DNA from: Lysobacter concretionis Ko07 = DSM 16239
Lineage (GTDB): Bacteria > Pseudomonadota > Gammaproteobacteria > Xanthomonadales > Xanthomonadaceae
Length of the DNA: 64,000 nucleotides
Direction: 5' to 3'
NCBI RefSeq assembly: GCF_000768345.1
Contig: NZ_AVPS01000003.1
Coordinates: 62,001-126,000, forward strand
The first letter of the stretch is position 1; every line of letters begins with the position of its first letter. The notes beneath the pieces are model-generated. The model did no database searches. It saw only the letters and a program-made list of their open reading frames with translations, and was not told the origin of the DNA. Positions 24,691 to 33,176 of this stretch are shown here, piece by piece. The translations under genes were made by a program, and so were the position numbers.

Positions 24691-24758
24691 GCGCGCTGCT
24701 TTTCCGCAGCCATCCCCTGCCTTCCTCCCCTCTCCCTTCGCCTTTCCTGGAGCACTCC

Positions 24759-25778
24759 GTGTTCAAGTCCCTTTCGTTCCGCTTCACCGCGCTCGCCCTG
24801 GCGACCGCGTTTTCCGCCAGTGCGGCGGCCGCCGACGTCACCGGCGCCGGTGCCTCGTTCATCTACCCGGTCATGACCCAGTGGTCGGCCGACTACGCCA
24901 AGAGCACCGGCCACAAGGTCAACTACCAGTCGATCGGCTCGGGCGGCGGTATCGCCCAGATCAAGGCGGCGACGGTCGACTTCGGCTCCTCCGATGCGCC
25001 GCTGACGCCCGAGGAATTGTCCAAGCACGGCCTCGCGCAGTTCCCGTCGGTGATCGGCGGTGTGGTGCCGGTGCTGAACGTGCCCGGCATCGCCGCCGGC
25101 GCGATGAAGCTCGACGGCGACGTGCTGGCGGACATCTTCCTGGGCAGGATCTCCAGGTGGAACGATCCGCGCATCGTCGCCAGCAACGCCGGCCTGGCCC
25201 TGCCGGACCTGAAGATCACCATCGTCCACCGCTCCGACGGCTCGGGCACCACGTTCAACTTCGTCAACTACCTGTCCAAGGTCAGCCCGGCCTGGAAGGA
25301 CAGCGTCGGCGAAGGTACCTCGGTGAAATGGCCCGGCGGCATCGGTGGCAAGGGCAATGAAGGCGTCGCGGCCTACGTCAAGCAGATCAAGGGCGGCATC
25401 GGCTACGTCGAGATGTCCTACGCGCTGCAGAACCAGATGACGTACTCGCGCCTCAAGAACGCGGCCGGCAACTACATCATCCCCAGCGACAAGACCTTCT
25501 CGGCCGCCGCCGCGAGTGCCGACTGGGGTTCGTCCAGGGACTTCCATCTGGTGATGACCAACGCCCCCGGCGAGCAGGCCTGGCCGATCACCGCGACCAA
25601 TTTCATCCTGATGTACAAGCAGCCCAAGGATGCGGCCGGCGCCAGCTCGGCCAAGGCGTTCTTCCGCTGGGTCTACGCCAACGGCGACGCCGCTGCCAGC
25701 AAGCTCGATTACGTGCCGCTGCCGGATACGCTGGTGGAGCAGATCGAGACCTACTGGTCGAAGGAAATGGCCTATTGA
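24759..25778 (+). CDS. pstS: Periplasmic phosphate-binding protein PstS (copy 1)
   Basis: 339 residues from GTG at 24759 with GGAG upstream. Signal peptide LALATAFSASAAAA. Phosphate-binding loops are evident: TGAGASFIYPV (start), DFGSSDAPLT (about 72-81) and RSDGSGTTFNF. Delivers phosphate to PstCA. It lies in the porin unit, not directly before pstC; a second pstS starts at 27448. A hairpin follows the gene. Confidence 0.95.
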   Translation: MFKSLSFRFTALALATAFSASAAAADVTGAGASFIYPVMTQWSADYAKSTGHKVNYQSIGSGGGIAQIKAATVDFGSSDAPLTPEELSKHGLAQFPSVIGGVVPVLNVPGIAAGAMKLDGDVLADIFLGRISRWNDPRIVASNAGLALPDLKITIVHRSDGSGTTFNFVNYLSKVSPAWKDSVGEGTSVKWPGGIGGKGNEGVAAYVKQIKGGIGYVEMSYALQNQMTYSRLKNAAGNYIIPSDKTFSAAAASADWGSSRDFHLVMTNAPGEQAWPITATNFILMYKQPKDAAGASSAKAFFRWVYANGDAAASKLDYVPLPDTLVEQIETYWSKEMAY

Positions 25779-25806
25779 GGCCAGCCGCACGCCATCACAG
25801 CCAACA

Positions 25807-25832
25807 CAGAGCGGGCCTTCGGGCCCGTTCTG
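25807..25832 (+). terminator. Candidate terminator after pstS1
   Basis: CGGGCC, a UUCG-type loop and GGCCCG form a stable stem about 30 bases after the stop. The following T tract is weak (TTCTGCTGT), so termination may be partial. Confidence 0.5.
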
Positions 25833-25988
25833 CTGTCTGCGCAGCGGACTGGCCCGATGTCCGGATCGCCCGCCATGCGCCGTAGTTTGACTGTTGATGA
25901 CCGGGGATACCGGTCGAACTGCATGCCGTCGGAGCGCTACGCCGACGAACCGCATGCCGCCAAACCCGTGCAACCCGGAGCCGTACGA

Positions 25989-27263
25989 ATGAATGTCGAA
26001 AAACCGATCGCCCGCGTCAAATCGATCCTGTTGAGCCCGCGCACCGCCTGGCCGGAAATCGGCGCCGAGCCGGCCACCATCCCGGGCCTGTACACCGGCT
26101 ACATCATGATCCTGGCCGCGCTGCCGGCCGTGTTCGGCTTCATCAAGAGCAGCGTGATCGGCTACAGCCTGTTCGGGGCGACGATCCGGACCGGGTTCTT
26201 TGCCGGTCTTTCCGGGATGGTCCTCACCTACGTGCTGAGCCTGGTGCTGATCTATGTGGTCGCATGGATCGTCAATGCGCTGGCGCCCAGCTTCGGCGGC
26301 CAGAAGAACCAGGTGCAGGCGCTGAAGGTGATGGCCTATGCGTACACGGCGGCATGGATGGCGGGCATCGCCACGATCCTGCCGTGGATCGGCGGACTGA
26401 TCGGCCTGCTGGCCGCGATCTACTCGATCTACCTGCTGTACCTGGGCCTGCCGCACACGATGAAGAACCCGGCCGAGAAATCGCTGGCTTACACCGCCGT
26501 GATCGTCATCATCACCATCGTCCTGGGCCTGGTCATCGGCGCGGTCGTGGCCGGCATCACGGGTTTCGGTGCGTTCGCGGGCAGTGCTGCCGGCAACCGC
26601 GTCAGCAGCAGCGACGTCCGCTTCGACAAGGACAGCAGGCTGGGCCAGCTGGTGGCGTTCGGCGAGCAGATGGCGGCGGCCGGCGAGCAGATGGAGGCCG
26701 AGCAGACCAGGGCCCGGGCACGCGGGGATGGCGAGGCCACGCCCGAGTCCGCGGAAAAGGCTCTTGCCACCCTGTTTGGTGGCAAGGACGGCAAGCCGCT
26801 GGAGTCGCTGGAGCCGGAAACCATGAAGGGTTTCCTGCCCGGCTCGCTGGCCGGCCTGCCGCGCACGGCCATCAGCGCCGGTCGCGAGAGCGGCATGGGC
26901 ATGCAGATCACCAACGCATCGGCCGACTACGCCAACGATGACGGCAGCCGCCAGATCCGCATCAAACTGATCGACACGCCGATGATGGCGCGGGCGGGTG
27001 CGCTGACCCAGTTGATGCGGTCGGAGTCGTCCAGCGAGAGCGCCGATGGCTACGAGAAAAGCTACTCCCGCAATGGTCGCCAGATCGAGGAGAAGTGGGA
27101 TCGCCGAAGCGGCCGTGGCAGCTACGCGGTGATGATCGGCAGCCGGTTCTCGGTGCGGGCCGAGGGCCGTGCCGACAGCTTCGAACAGATCCGGCAGGCC
27201 GCCGAGAGCATCGACCTGGCCGCGTTCGAGAAGCTGGCCAAGCAGGACACCGCGAAACGCTGA
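25989..27263 (+). CDS. Yip1-domain inner-membrane protein
   Basis: 424 residues from the ATG at 25989 (MNVEKPIARVKSILLSPRTA). The first 200 residues match bacterial Yip1/DUF1282-type proteins: WPEI near 18 then five hydrophobic segments, ending around VIVIITIVLGLVIGAVVAGI. The last 220 residues are soluble and hydrophilic, with KALATLFGGKDGKPLESLE and repeated beta-like segments, probably periplasmic. Function unknown. It is placed between two pstS genes but has no Pho box of its own that I can see; its own terminator separates it from pstS2. Confidence 0.8.
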   Translation: MNVEKPIARVKSILLSPRTAWPEIGAEPATIPGLYTGYIMILAALPAVFGFIKSSVIGYSLFGATIRTGFFAGLSGMVLTYVLSLVLIYVVAWIVNALAPSFGGQKNQVQALKVMAYAYTAAWMAGIATILPWIGGLIGLLAAIYSIYLLYLGLPHTMKNPAEKSLAYTAVIVIITIVLGLVIGAVVAGITGFGAFAGSAAGNRVSSSDVRFDKDSRLGQLVAFGEQMAAAGEQMEAEQTRARARGDGEATPESAEKALATLFGGKDGKPLESLEPETMKGFLPGSLAGLPRTAISAGRESGMGMQITNASADYANDDGSRQIRIKLIDTPMMARAGALTQLMRSESSSESADGYEKSYSRNGRQIEEKWDRRSGRGSYAVMIGSRFSVRAEGRADSFEQIRQAAESIDLAAFEKLAKQDTAKR

Positions 27264-27321
27264 CCGGGGCCAACACCAATCCGGGCGGGTATCGCCCGCA
27301 CTGGCAGCAACATCGACATCA

Positions 27322-27351
27322 GGCGCGCTCCGGAAGGGGCGCGCTTTTTTC
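27322..27351 (+). terminator. Rho-independent terminator after the Yip1-like gene
   Basis: GGCGCGCTCC and the pairing GGGGCGCGC form a stem followed by six T, about 60 bases after the stop codon. Confidence 0.85.
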
Positions 27352-27373
27352 GTGCGTGCCGCAAAACGCGCCC

Positions 27374-27391
27374 CTGTCATACGCCGGTAAC
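27374..27391 (+). promoter_or_regulatory. Pho box before pstS2-pstCAB-phoU
   Basis: CTGTCAT-ACGC-CGGTAAC: the first half is a perfect PhoB half-site and the second agrees at most positions, with the correct 11-base repeat spacing, 57 bases before the pstS2 ATG. It follows a terminator, so it starts a new transcription unit. Confidence 0.7.
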
Positions 27392-27447
27392 AGAAATGTC
27401 CTTTCATGGCGGTGTCCGCTGGTCACGCCAGCCTTTTCGAGCAACCC

Positions 27448-28542
27448 ATGAAGTCGATCCGTCTCGCTGCCCTGTCCCTCTCCCTCGCCGTGGCAATGAC
27501 CGCCTGCGCGCCGTCCGGCGACAACGCGGCGACCACGGACACCGCCGCCAACGGGGCCACCGGCGCGGCCGACCATGGCGACAAGATCGCCGCGCAGATC
27601 ACCGGCGCCGGCGCGACCTTCATCTTCCCGCTGATCTCCAAATGGTCGGCCGACTACCACGGCGCCACCGGCAACATGGTCAATTACCAGTCGATCGGTT
27701 CGGGCGGCGGCATCGCCCAGATCAAGGCCGGCACGGTGGATTTCGGTTCGTCCGATGCGCCGCTGAGCAGCGAGGAGCTTGCTGAAGCCGGGCTGGGCCA
27801 GTTCCCCTCGGCCATTGGCGGCGTGGTGCCGGTGGTCAACGTGAAAGGCATCGCCCCCGGCCAGCTGCGCCTGACCGGCGCGCTGCTGGCCGACATCTAC
27901 CTGGGCACGGTCACGACCTGGAATGACCCGGCGATCGCCTCGCTCAACCCCGGCGTCGCGTTGCCGGCGACCCGGATCAGCCTGGTGCAGCGCTCCGACG
28001 GTTCGGGCACCACGTTCAACTTCACCAACTACCTCACCAAGGTCAGCCCGGCGTGGAAGGACGCGGTCGGCGAAGGCAAGTCGGTGCAGTGGCCGGCCGG
28101 CGTCGGCGGCAAGGGCAACGAAGGCGTGGCCTCGTACGTGCAGCAGATCGACGGTTCAATCGGTTACGTCGAGCTGGCCTACGCGATCCAGAACAAGATG
28201 GCGCACACGCTGCTGCAGAACGCCGCCGGCCAGTTCGTCGCGCCGGATGCGGCCTCGTTCCAGGCCGCCGCCGCGACCGCCGACTGGGCCAATGCGCGCG
28301 ACTTCAACCTGGTCATCACCAATGCGCCGGGTGAGCAGGCGTGGCCGATCACTGCGACCAACTTCATCCTGATGCACAAGCAGCCGAAGGACGCCAAGCG
28401 CAGCGCGGACGCCCTGGCGTTCTTCAAGTGGGCGCTGGAAAACGGCCAGGCGCAGGCGTCGGAGCTGCATTACGTGCCACTGCCGCCGGCGCTGGTGGGC
28501 CAGGTCGAGGCGTACTGGGCGGCGGAGTTCAAAACCCCGTGA
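27448..28542 (+). CDS. pstS: Phosphate-binding lipoprotein PstS (copy 2)
   Basis: 364 residues from the ATG at 27448. Unlike copy 1 it has a lipobox (SLAVAMTACAPS), so it is lipid-anchored, followed by a short Thr/Ala linker. ITGAGATFIFPLISKWSADY, DFGSSDAPLS and RSDGSGTTFNF mirror copy 1, and the two are close paralogues along their length. It directly precedes pstC, forming the high-affinity transporter pstSCAB. Confidence 0.95.
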   Translation: MKSIRLAALSLSLAVAMTACAPSGDNAATTDTAANGATGAADHGDKIAAQITGAGATFIFPLISKWSADYHGATGNMVNYQSIGSGGGIAQIKAGTVDFGSSDAPLSSEELAEAGLGQFPSAIGGVVPVVNVKGIAPGQLRLTGALLADIYLGTVTTWNDPAIASLNPGVALPATRISLVQRSDGSGTTFNFTNYLTKVSPAWKDAVGEGKSVQWPAGVGGKGNEGVASYVQQIDGSIGYVELAYAIQNKMAHTLLQNAAGQFVAPDAASFQAAAATADWANARDFNLVITNAPGEQAWPITATNFILMHKQPKDAKRSADALAFFKWALENGQAQASELHYVPLPPALVGQVEAYWAAEFKTP

Positions 28543-28555
28543 TGGGTTGGGGTTC

Positions 28556-28588
28556 GGCGCATTACGGCTTCGCCTAATGCGCCCTACG
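28556..28588. repeat. Palindromic repeat between pstS2 and pstC
   Basis: GGCGCATTACGGCTTCGCCT then AATGCGCCCTACG forms a hairpin (GGCGCATTA with TAATGCGCC). The same sequence forms the right arm of the repeat at 37611-37710. Lying between operon genes, it may set the pstS:pstC expression ratio. Confidence 0.75.
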
Positions 28589-28610
28589 CCATCTGGAGAA
28601 TTTTCAACCG

Positions 28611-29570
28611 ATGAACACCGTTGCCTTGCCCGCCAATACGCGTGACTTCACGGATGCGCGCAACGACCGCTGGTTCCGCTATCTGCTGATCGCGACCGTG
28701 ACTTTCGTGCTGCTGGCCCTGGCGGGGGCGGCGCTGTCGATGCTGTGGGGCGGTCGCCAGGCCCTGCAGGTCACCGGGCTGGACTTCTTTTTCAGCGCCG
28801 ACTGGAACCCGGTGGAAAACCGCTACGGCGCACTGGTGCCGATCTTCGGCACCATCGTCACCGCGGCGATCGCGATGCTACTGGCGATCCCGGTCAGCTT
28901 CGGCATCGCGTTCTATCTGACCGAAGTCGCGCCGCGCTGGCTGCGTGGGCCGGTCGGCACGGCGATCGAGTTGCTGGCCGGTATCCCCTCGATCATCTAC
29001 GGCATGTGGGGCCTGTTCGTGCTGGTGCCGGTGATGACCAAGTACGTCACGCCCTGGGCCAACGACCACCTCGGCACGCTGCCGGTCATCGGCCCGCTGT
29101 TCCAGGGCCCGCCGATCGGCATCGGCATGCTCACCGCCGGCATCGTGCTGGCGATCATGGTGGTGCCGTTCATCTGCTCGGTGATGCGCGAGGTGTTCCT
29201 GACCGTGCCGACGCGGCTGAAGGAATCCGCCTACGCGCTGGGTTCGACCAGGTGGGAAGTCAGCTGGGACATCGTGCTGCCGTACACCCGCTCGGCGGTG
29301 ATCGGCGGCATCTTCCTCGGCCTGGGCCGGGCGCTCGGCGAGACGATGGCGGTCGCGTTCGTGATCGGCAACTCGACCCGTTTCACCGCCTCGCTGCTGG
29401 AGCCGGGAACCACCATCGCCGCGCTGATCGCCAATGATTTCGGCGAGGCCACCGAGACCTACCGCTCCGCCCTGCTGCTGCTCGGCTTCGTGCTGTTCAT
29501 CGTGACCTTCATCGTGCTCGCGATCGCGCGCCTGATGCTGGCCCAGCTGTCACGCAAGGAGGGCAACTGA
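28611..29570 (+). CDS. pstC: Phosphate ABC transporter permease PstC
   Basis: 319 residues with six hydrophobic segments. The permease (EAA-like) loop appears as RLKESAYALGSTRWEVSWDIVLPYTRSAVIGG. GIPSIIYGMWGLFVLVP is typical of PstC. Partner of PstA, whose start overlaps its stop (TGATG). Confidence 0.96.
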   Translation: MNTVALPANTRDFTDARNDRWFRYLLIATVTFVLLALAGAALSMLWGGRQALQVTGLDFFFSADWNPVENRYGALVPIFGTIVTAAIAMLLAIPVSFGIAFYLTEVAPRWLRGPVGTAIELLAGIPSIIYGMWGLFVLVPVMTKYVTPWANDHLGTLPVIGPLFQGPPIGIGMLTAGIVLAIMVVPFICSVMREVFLTVPTRLKESAYALGSTRWEVSWDIVLPYTRSAVIGGIFLGLGRALGETMAVAFVIGNSTRFTASLLEPGTTIAALIANDFGEATETYRSALLLLGFVLFIVTFIVLAIARLMLAQLSRKEGN

Positions 29571-30466
29571 TGACCGCCACCGCTGCCGCCGTCCGTGCAC
29601 CCAACGCGCGTGTCACCGAGTCGCTGTACCGCCGCCGGCGGATCGGCAATGCGGTCGCGCTCGGACTGTCCTGCGTGGCCACCGCCATCGGGCTGCTGTT
29701 CCTGGGCTGGATCCTGTGGACGCTGGTCGCCAAGGGCATCGGCAGCATCGATGTCGCGCTGTTCACCCAGGACACGCCGCCGCCGATGGCCGAAGGCGGG
29801 CTGCGCAACGCCTTCTTCGGCAGTGCGGTGATGTGCCTGATGGCGATCGGCATCGGCACCCCGCTGGGCATCGCCGCGGGCACCTGGCTGGCCGAGTACG
29901 GCCGCAGCACGCGGATCGGCACCGTGGTCCGCTTTGTCAACGACATCCTGCTGTCGGCGCCGTCGATCGTGCTCGGCCTGTTCGTCTACACGCTGATCGT
30001 GATGCAGGCCGGCGGCAATTTCTCGGCCATTGCCGGCGCGGTCTCGCTGGCCTTCATCGTGCTGCCGGTGGTGGTGCGCACCACCGACGAGATGCTGCGG
30101 CTGGTGCCCGCACAGATGCGCGAAGCCGCGCTGTCGCTGGGCGTGCCGCAGTGGAAGGTGGTCGTGCAGGTGATGTACCGCTCGGCGATGCCCGGCATCG
30201 TCACCGGCATCCTGCTGGCGCTGGCCCGCATTTCCGGCGAGACCGCGCCGCTGCTGTTCACCGCCTTCGGCAACCAGTACTGGAGCAGCGACATCACCGG
30301 ACCGATCGCCAGCGTGCCGGTGGTGATGTACCAGTACGCCGGCAGCCCGTACCAGTCCTGGCAGGACCTGGCCTGGGGCGGCGCACTGGTGCTGACCGCA
30401 TTCGTGCTGCTGATCAGCCTGGTTGCCCGCGCCATCATTTCCCGCCATCGGGTGTCCAATGACTGA
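29570..30466 (+). CDS. pstA: Phosphate ABC transporter permease PstA
   Basis: 298 residues, six hydrophobic segments, with the coupling loop [20 protein letters not shown] and [18 protein letters not shown], characteristic of PstA. Overlaps pstC by one base. Confidence 0.96.
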   Translation: MTATAAAVRAPNARVTESLYRRRRIGNAVALGLSCVATAIGLLFLGWILWTLVAKGIGSIDVALFTQDTPPPMAEGGLRNAFFGSAVMCLMAIGIGTPLGIAAGTWLAEYGRSTRIGTVVRFVNDILLSAPSIVLGLFVYTLIVMQAGGNFSAIAGAVSLAFIVLPVVVRTTDEMLRLVPAQMREAALSLGVPQWKVVVQVMYRSAMPGIVTGILLALARISGETAPLLFTAFGNQYWSSDITGPIASVPVVMYQYAGSPYQSWQDLAWGGALVLTAFVLLISLVARAIISRHRVSND

Positions 30467-30520
30467 GTTACTGCAACGACCTGCGCCACTTCCGCATACG
30501 CGGGAGTCCGTCCCATCACC

Positions 30521-30752
30521 GTCATTCCCGCGAAAGCGTGACAAGCGCGCAGCGCGCAGATCGTCCGGAAAGGACGACCCGAAGGGCGAGCGCAGCGAGT
30601 CGCCCAGCGACGTTGCCGCCATCACACCGTCACTCCCGCGAAGGCGGGAGCCCATGGACGTTGCTTCTCAAGAACCCACGTCCATGGATCCCCGCCTGCG
30701 CGGGGATGACGGCGGAAAGCGCGGGAGTGACGTCGGAGGGCGCGGGAGCGAC
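30521..30752. repeat. Array of GTCATTCCCGCGAA-type palindromes between pstA and pstB
   Basis: Several copies of a repeat with core GTCAYTCCCGCGAAGGCGGG: a single arm at 30521, an inverted pair at 30630-30711 (arms joined through CCATGGACG... and ...CGTCCATGG), and decayed copies up to about 30752. They fill the 349-base pstA-pstB gap, with no gene inside. Confidence 0.8.
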
Positions 30753-30815
30753 GAGCCACGCCTGCACGAGGATCACAGACAAAACACTCCATCGCTTACC
30801 CACAAGGCTCCGGTC

Positions 30816-31607
30816 ATGACCCATGCAACACTCCCCGCCGTCGCCGTGGATGCGCCGGTCAAGCTCGCCGCGCGCGGGCTGGACTTCCACTACGACAAGT
30901 ACCGCGCGCTCAAGGGCATCGACCTGGCGATCCCGGAGAAGCAGGTCACCGCGCTGATCGGGCCGTCGGGCTGCGGCAAATCGACCCTGCTGCGGGTGTT
31001 CAACCGGATCTACGCGCTGTATCCCAAGCAGGTCGCCAGCGGTGAGGTGCTGCTGGACGGCGAGAACATCCTCGACGCCGGCTACCCGATGAACCGCCTG
31101 CGCAGCAAGGTCGGCATGGTGTTCCAGAAGCCGGTGCCGTTTCCGATGACGATCTTCGAGAACGTCGCCTACGCGATCCGCCATCACGAGAAACTGTCGA
31201 AGCCGGACATGGCCGACCGGGTCGAGCACGCACTGCGCCAGGCCGCGCTGTGGGACGAGGTCAAGGACAAGCTCAACCAGAGCGCGCTGGGCCTGTCCGG
31301 CGGCCAGCAGCAGCGCCTGTGCATCGCCCGCGCGGTCGCGTTGCGGCCCGACGTGCTGCTGCTGGACGAGCCGACCTCGGCGCTCGACCCGATCTCCACC
31401 AGCCGCATCGAGCAGCTGGTCGCCGAGCTGAAAAACGACTTCACCATCGTCATCGTCACCCACAACATGCAGCAGGCCGCGCGCGTGTCCGACTACACCG
31501 CCTTCATGTACCTGGGCGACCTGGTCGAGCACGACGCGACCACGACGATCTTCTCCAACCCGTCCCGACGCCAGACCGAGGACTACATCACCGGGCGCTT
31601 TGGTTGA
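30816..31607 (+). CDS. pstB: Phosphate ABC transporter ATPase PstB
   Basis: 263 residues from the ATG at 30816; longer frames upstream read through the repeat array. Walker [18 protein letters not shown]-loop [13 protein letters not shown], signature [14 protein letters not shown], Walker [13 protein letters not shown] and switch [13 protein letters not shown] are all present; the PMTI/FNR features are PstB-specific. Confidence 0.97.
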   Translation: MTHATLPAVAVDAPVKLAARGLDFHYDKYRALKGIDLAIPEKQVTALIGPSGCGKSTLLRVFNRIYALYPKQVASGEVLLDGENILDAGYPMNRLRSKVGMVFQKPVPFPMTIFENVAYAIRHHEKLSKPDMADRVEHALRQAALWDEVKDKLNQSALGLSGGQQQRLCIARAVALRPDVLLLDEPTSALDPISTSRIEQLVAELKNDFTIVIVTHNMQQAARVSDYTAFMYLGDLVEHDATTTIFSNPSRRQTEDYITGRFG

Positions 31608-31635
31608 GGACATCCGAACACCCCGGTTTTTGCCC

Positions 31636-31715
31636 GTCATCCCCGCGAAGGCGGGGATCCAGTGACTTCAAATTACTGAGCAACGTCCATGGATTCCCGC
31701 CTTCGCGGGAATGAC
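31636..31715. repeat. Inverted pair of GTCATCCCCGCGAA-type palindromes
   Basis: GTCATCCCCGCGAAGGCGGG at 31636 onward and its inverted partner (TGGATTCCCGCC...GGGAATGAC) ending at 31715 bracket about 28 bases. Same family as the array before pstB; fills the pstB-phoU gap. Confidence 0.8.
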
Positions 31716-31791
31716 GGCAATGGTCCAGGCCTTCCCCAATGAATGCCCAGCACCGCGCCATCGCTGGCGACACACTCCCAGGAACACCGAC

Positions 31792-32526
31792 ATGACACCG
31801 ATTCCCAGCGACCACATCGTCAAGAGCTACGACGAAGAACGGCACCGCCTGCTCGATGAAACCCTGCGCATGGGCGAGCTGGCCGCCACCCAGCTGGAAG
31901 CCGCGCTGGCCGTGGTCGCCGATCGCGACAACGTGGCCGCCGCGCGGATCGTGGCCGCGGACAAGGCGATCGACCGGCTGGAGCAGGACATCAGCCAGGA
32001 CGTCATGAAGCTCGCCCTGCGCGGGCCGATGGCGCGCGACCTGCGCGAGATCCTCGTCGCGATCCGCATCACCTCCGACATCGAACGCATCGGCGATTAC
32101 GCCGCCAACGTCGCCAAGCGCTCCACCGCGTTGAACCTCGCCCCGCCGCTGCCGCAGATCGGCGGCCTGCAGGCGATCGGGCGGTTGGCGGTCGCCCAGC
32201 TTCGCGACGTGCTGACGGCCTATCGCGACAGCGACATCGACGCCGCACGCCGCGTGCGCGACAGCGATGTCGCGATCGACACCGCCTACACCGCGCTGTT
32301 CCGCGAACTGCTGACCCACATGATGGAAGACCCGCGCGCGATCACGCCCTGCACGCACCTGCTGTTCATGGCCAAGAACATCGAACGCATCGGCGACCAC
32401 GCCACCAACATCGCCGAGAACGTCTGGTTCCTGGTGCACGGCGAGGACGACCTGCCGCCGCGCGAGAAGCGCGACAACAGCAGCACGCTCGCGCCGGACG
32501 CCGATACCGGAGCGCACCCGGACTGA
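31792..32526 (+). CDS. phoU: Phosphate-specific transport accessory protein PhoU
   Basis: 244 residues from the ATG at 31792. Two three-helix PhoU repeats contain ITSDIERIGDYAANVAKRS (about 80-100) and MAKNIERIGDHATNIAEN (about 190-207), the metal-binding E(R)xGD motifs. Mediates PstB-PhoR signalling to keep the Pho regulon off when phosphate is plentiful. The last codons run into a 14-base tandem repeat. Confidence 0.97.
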   Translation: MTPIPSDHIVKSYDEERHRLLDETLRMGELAATQLEAALAVVADRDNVAAARIVAADKAIDRLEQDISQDVMKLALRGPMARDLREILVAIRITSDIERIGDYAANVAKRSTALNLAPPLPQIGGLQAIGRLAVAQLRDVLTAYRDSDIDAARRVRDSDVAIDTAYTALFRELLTHMMEDPRAITPCTHLLFMAKNIERIGDHATNIAENVWFLVHGEDDLPPREKRDNSSTLAPDADTGAHPD

Positions 32527-32606
32527 TCCCTTCGGGCTGGTCCATTCGGGCTGATCCATTCAGGCTGTTCCATTCGGACTGGTCCATTCGGATTGATCCA
32601 GCCGCA
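32523..32606. repeat. 14-bp tandem repeat at the end of phoU
   Basis: Six imperfect copies in phase with a 14-base unit (CTGGTCCATTCGGG type) run from 32523 to 32606, starting over the phoU stop codon. No gene overlaps the remainder. Copy number may vary between strains. Confidence 0.85.
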
Positions 32607-32665
32607 CCCCAACCGCGCTAGGATTGCCGGCACTGCGGCCTTGCCGCGTCCGTCGGGAACACACC

Positions 32666-33151
32666 ATGTCGCACAAGTCGAACAAGCCCGTTTTCGCCGC
32701 CAGCGCCGCCCTCGCCGGCAGTCTGATCCTCGCCGGCTCCGCGTTTGCCGCCACGCCGCTGGCGCAGGGCTACATGCTCGGCGCGCAGGACGCCGCAGCG
32801 AGTGCCGAGGCCACCGCCGAGAAGACCGCCGAAGCCAGCTGCGGGGCGAAGCACGCCGCCGAAGGCCGCTGCGGCAGCGCCAACGCCGGTGCCGGCAAGG
32901 CCGCGCACGAGGGCAAGTGCGGTGAAGGCAAATGCGGCATGGCCATGATGGACACCGACCAGGACGGCAAGCTGTCGCCGGCCGAATTCGCCGCCGCCCA
33001 CGGTGGCGACAGCAGCCAGTTCGCCGCGCACGACGGCAACGGCGACGGCTTCATCGACGCGGATGAAATGGACGCCCACCACGCTGCCATGATGCCCGCC
33101 AAGACCGACATGGAAGGCAAGTGCGGCGAGGGCAAATGCGGCTCGATGTAA
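32666..33151 (+). CDS. Secreted RiPP metallophore precursor (HvfA/bufferin-like) with two EF hands
   Basis: 161 residues from the ATG at 32666. The signal peptide ends at AGSAFA (cleavage near 28). Six cysteines (59, 69, 85, 90, 153, 158) all sit in CG; five are EG(K/R)CG, arranged as a double [10 protein letters not shown] before and another at the C-terminus after the EF hands. The two EF-hand loops are [12 protein letters not shown] (96-107) and [12 protein letters not shown] (123-134), with Asp at positions 1, 3 (Asn in the second) and 5 and Glu at 12. EGKCG is the motif modified by DUF692/MNIO enzymes in HvfA-type copper-binding peptides (known from that family). The MNIO and DUF2063 genes follow at once. 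The modification itself is inferred. Confidence 0.85.
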   Translation: MSHKSNKPVFAASAALAGSLILAGSAFAATPLAQGYMLGAQDAAASAEATAEKTAEASCGAKHAAEGRCGSANAGAGKAAHEGKCGEGKCGMAMMDTDQDGKLSPAEFAAAHGGDSSQFAAHDGNGDGFIDADEMDAHHAAMMPAKTDMEGKCGEGKCGSM

Positions 33152-33176
33152 GCGTCGCAACCGTCGTTTCGTTCCA

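Noticed and set aside
24609-27407. 932-codon minus-strand frame opposite pstS1 and the Yip1-like gene
   Set aside because: Shadow of the plus-strand genes, with no recognisable domain and no start region.
30521-32606. CRISPR array
   Set aside because: Repeats are palindromes or contiguous 14-mers without unique spacers of uniform length, and no cas genes are present.
32666-33151. Plain EF-hand calcium-binding protein
   Set aside because: EF hands are real, but the EG(K/R)CG blocks and the adjacent modifying enzymes explain more of the protein.
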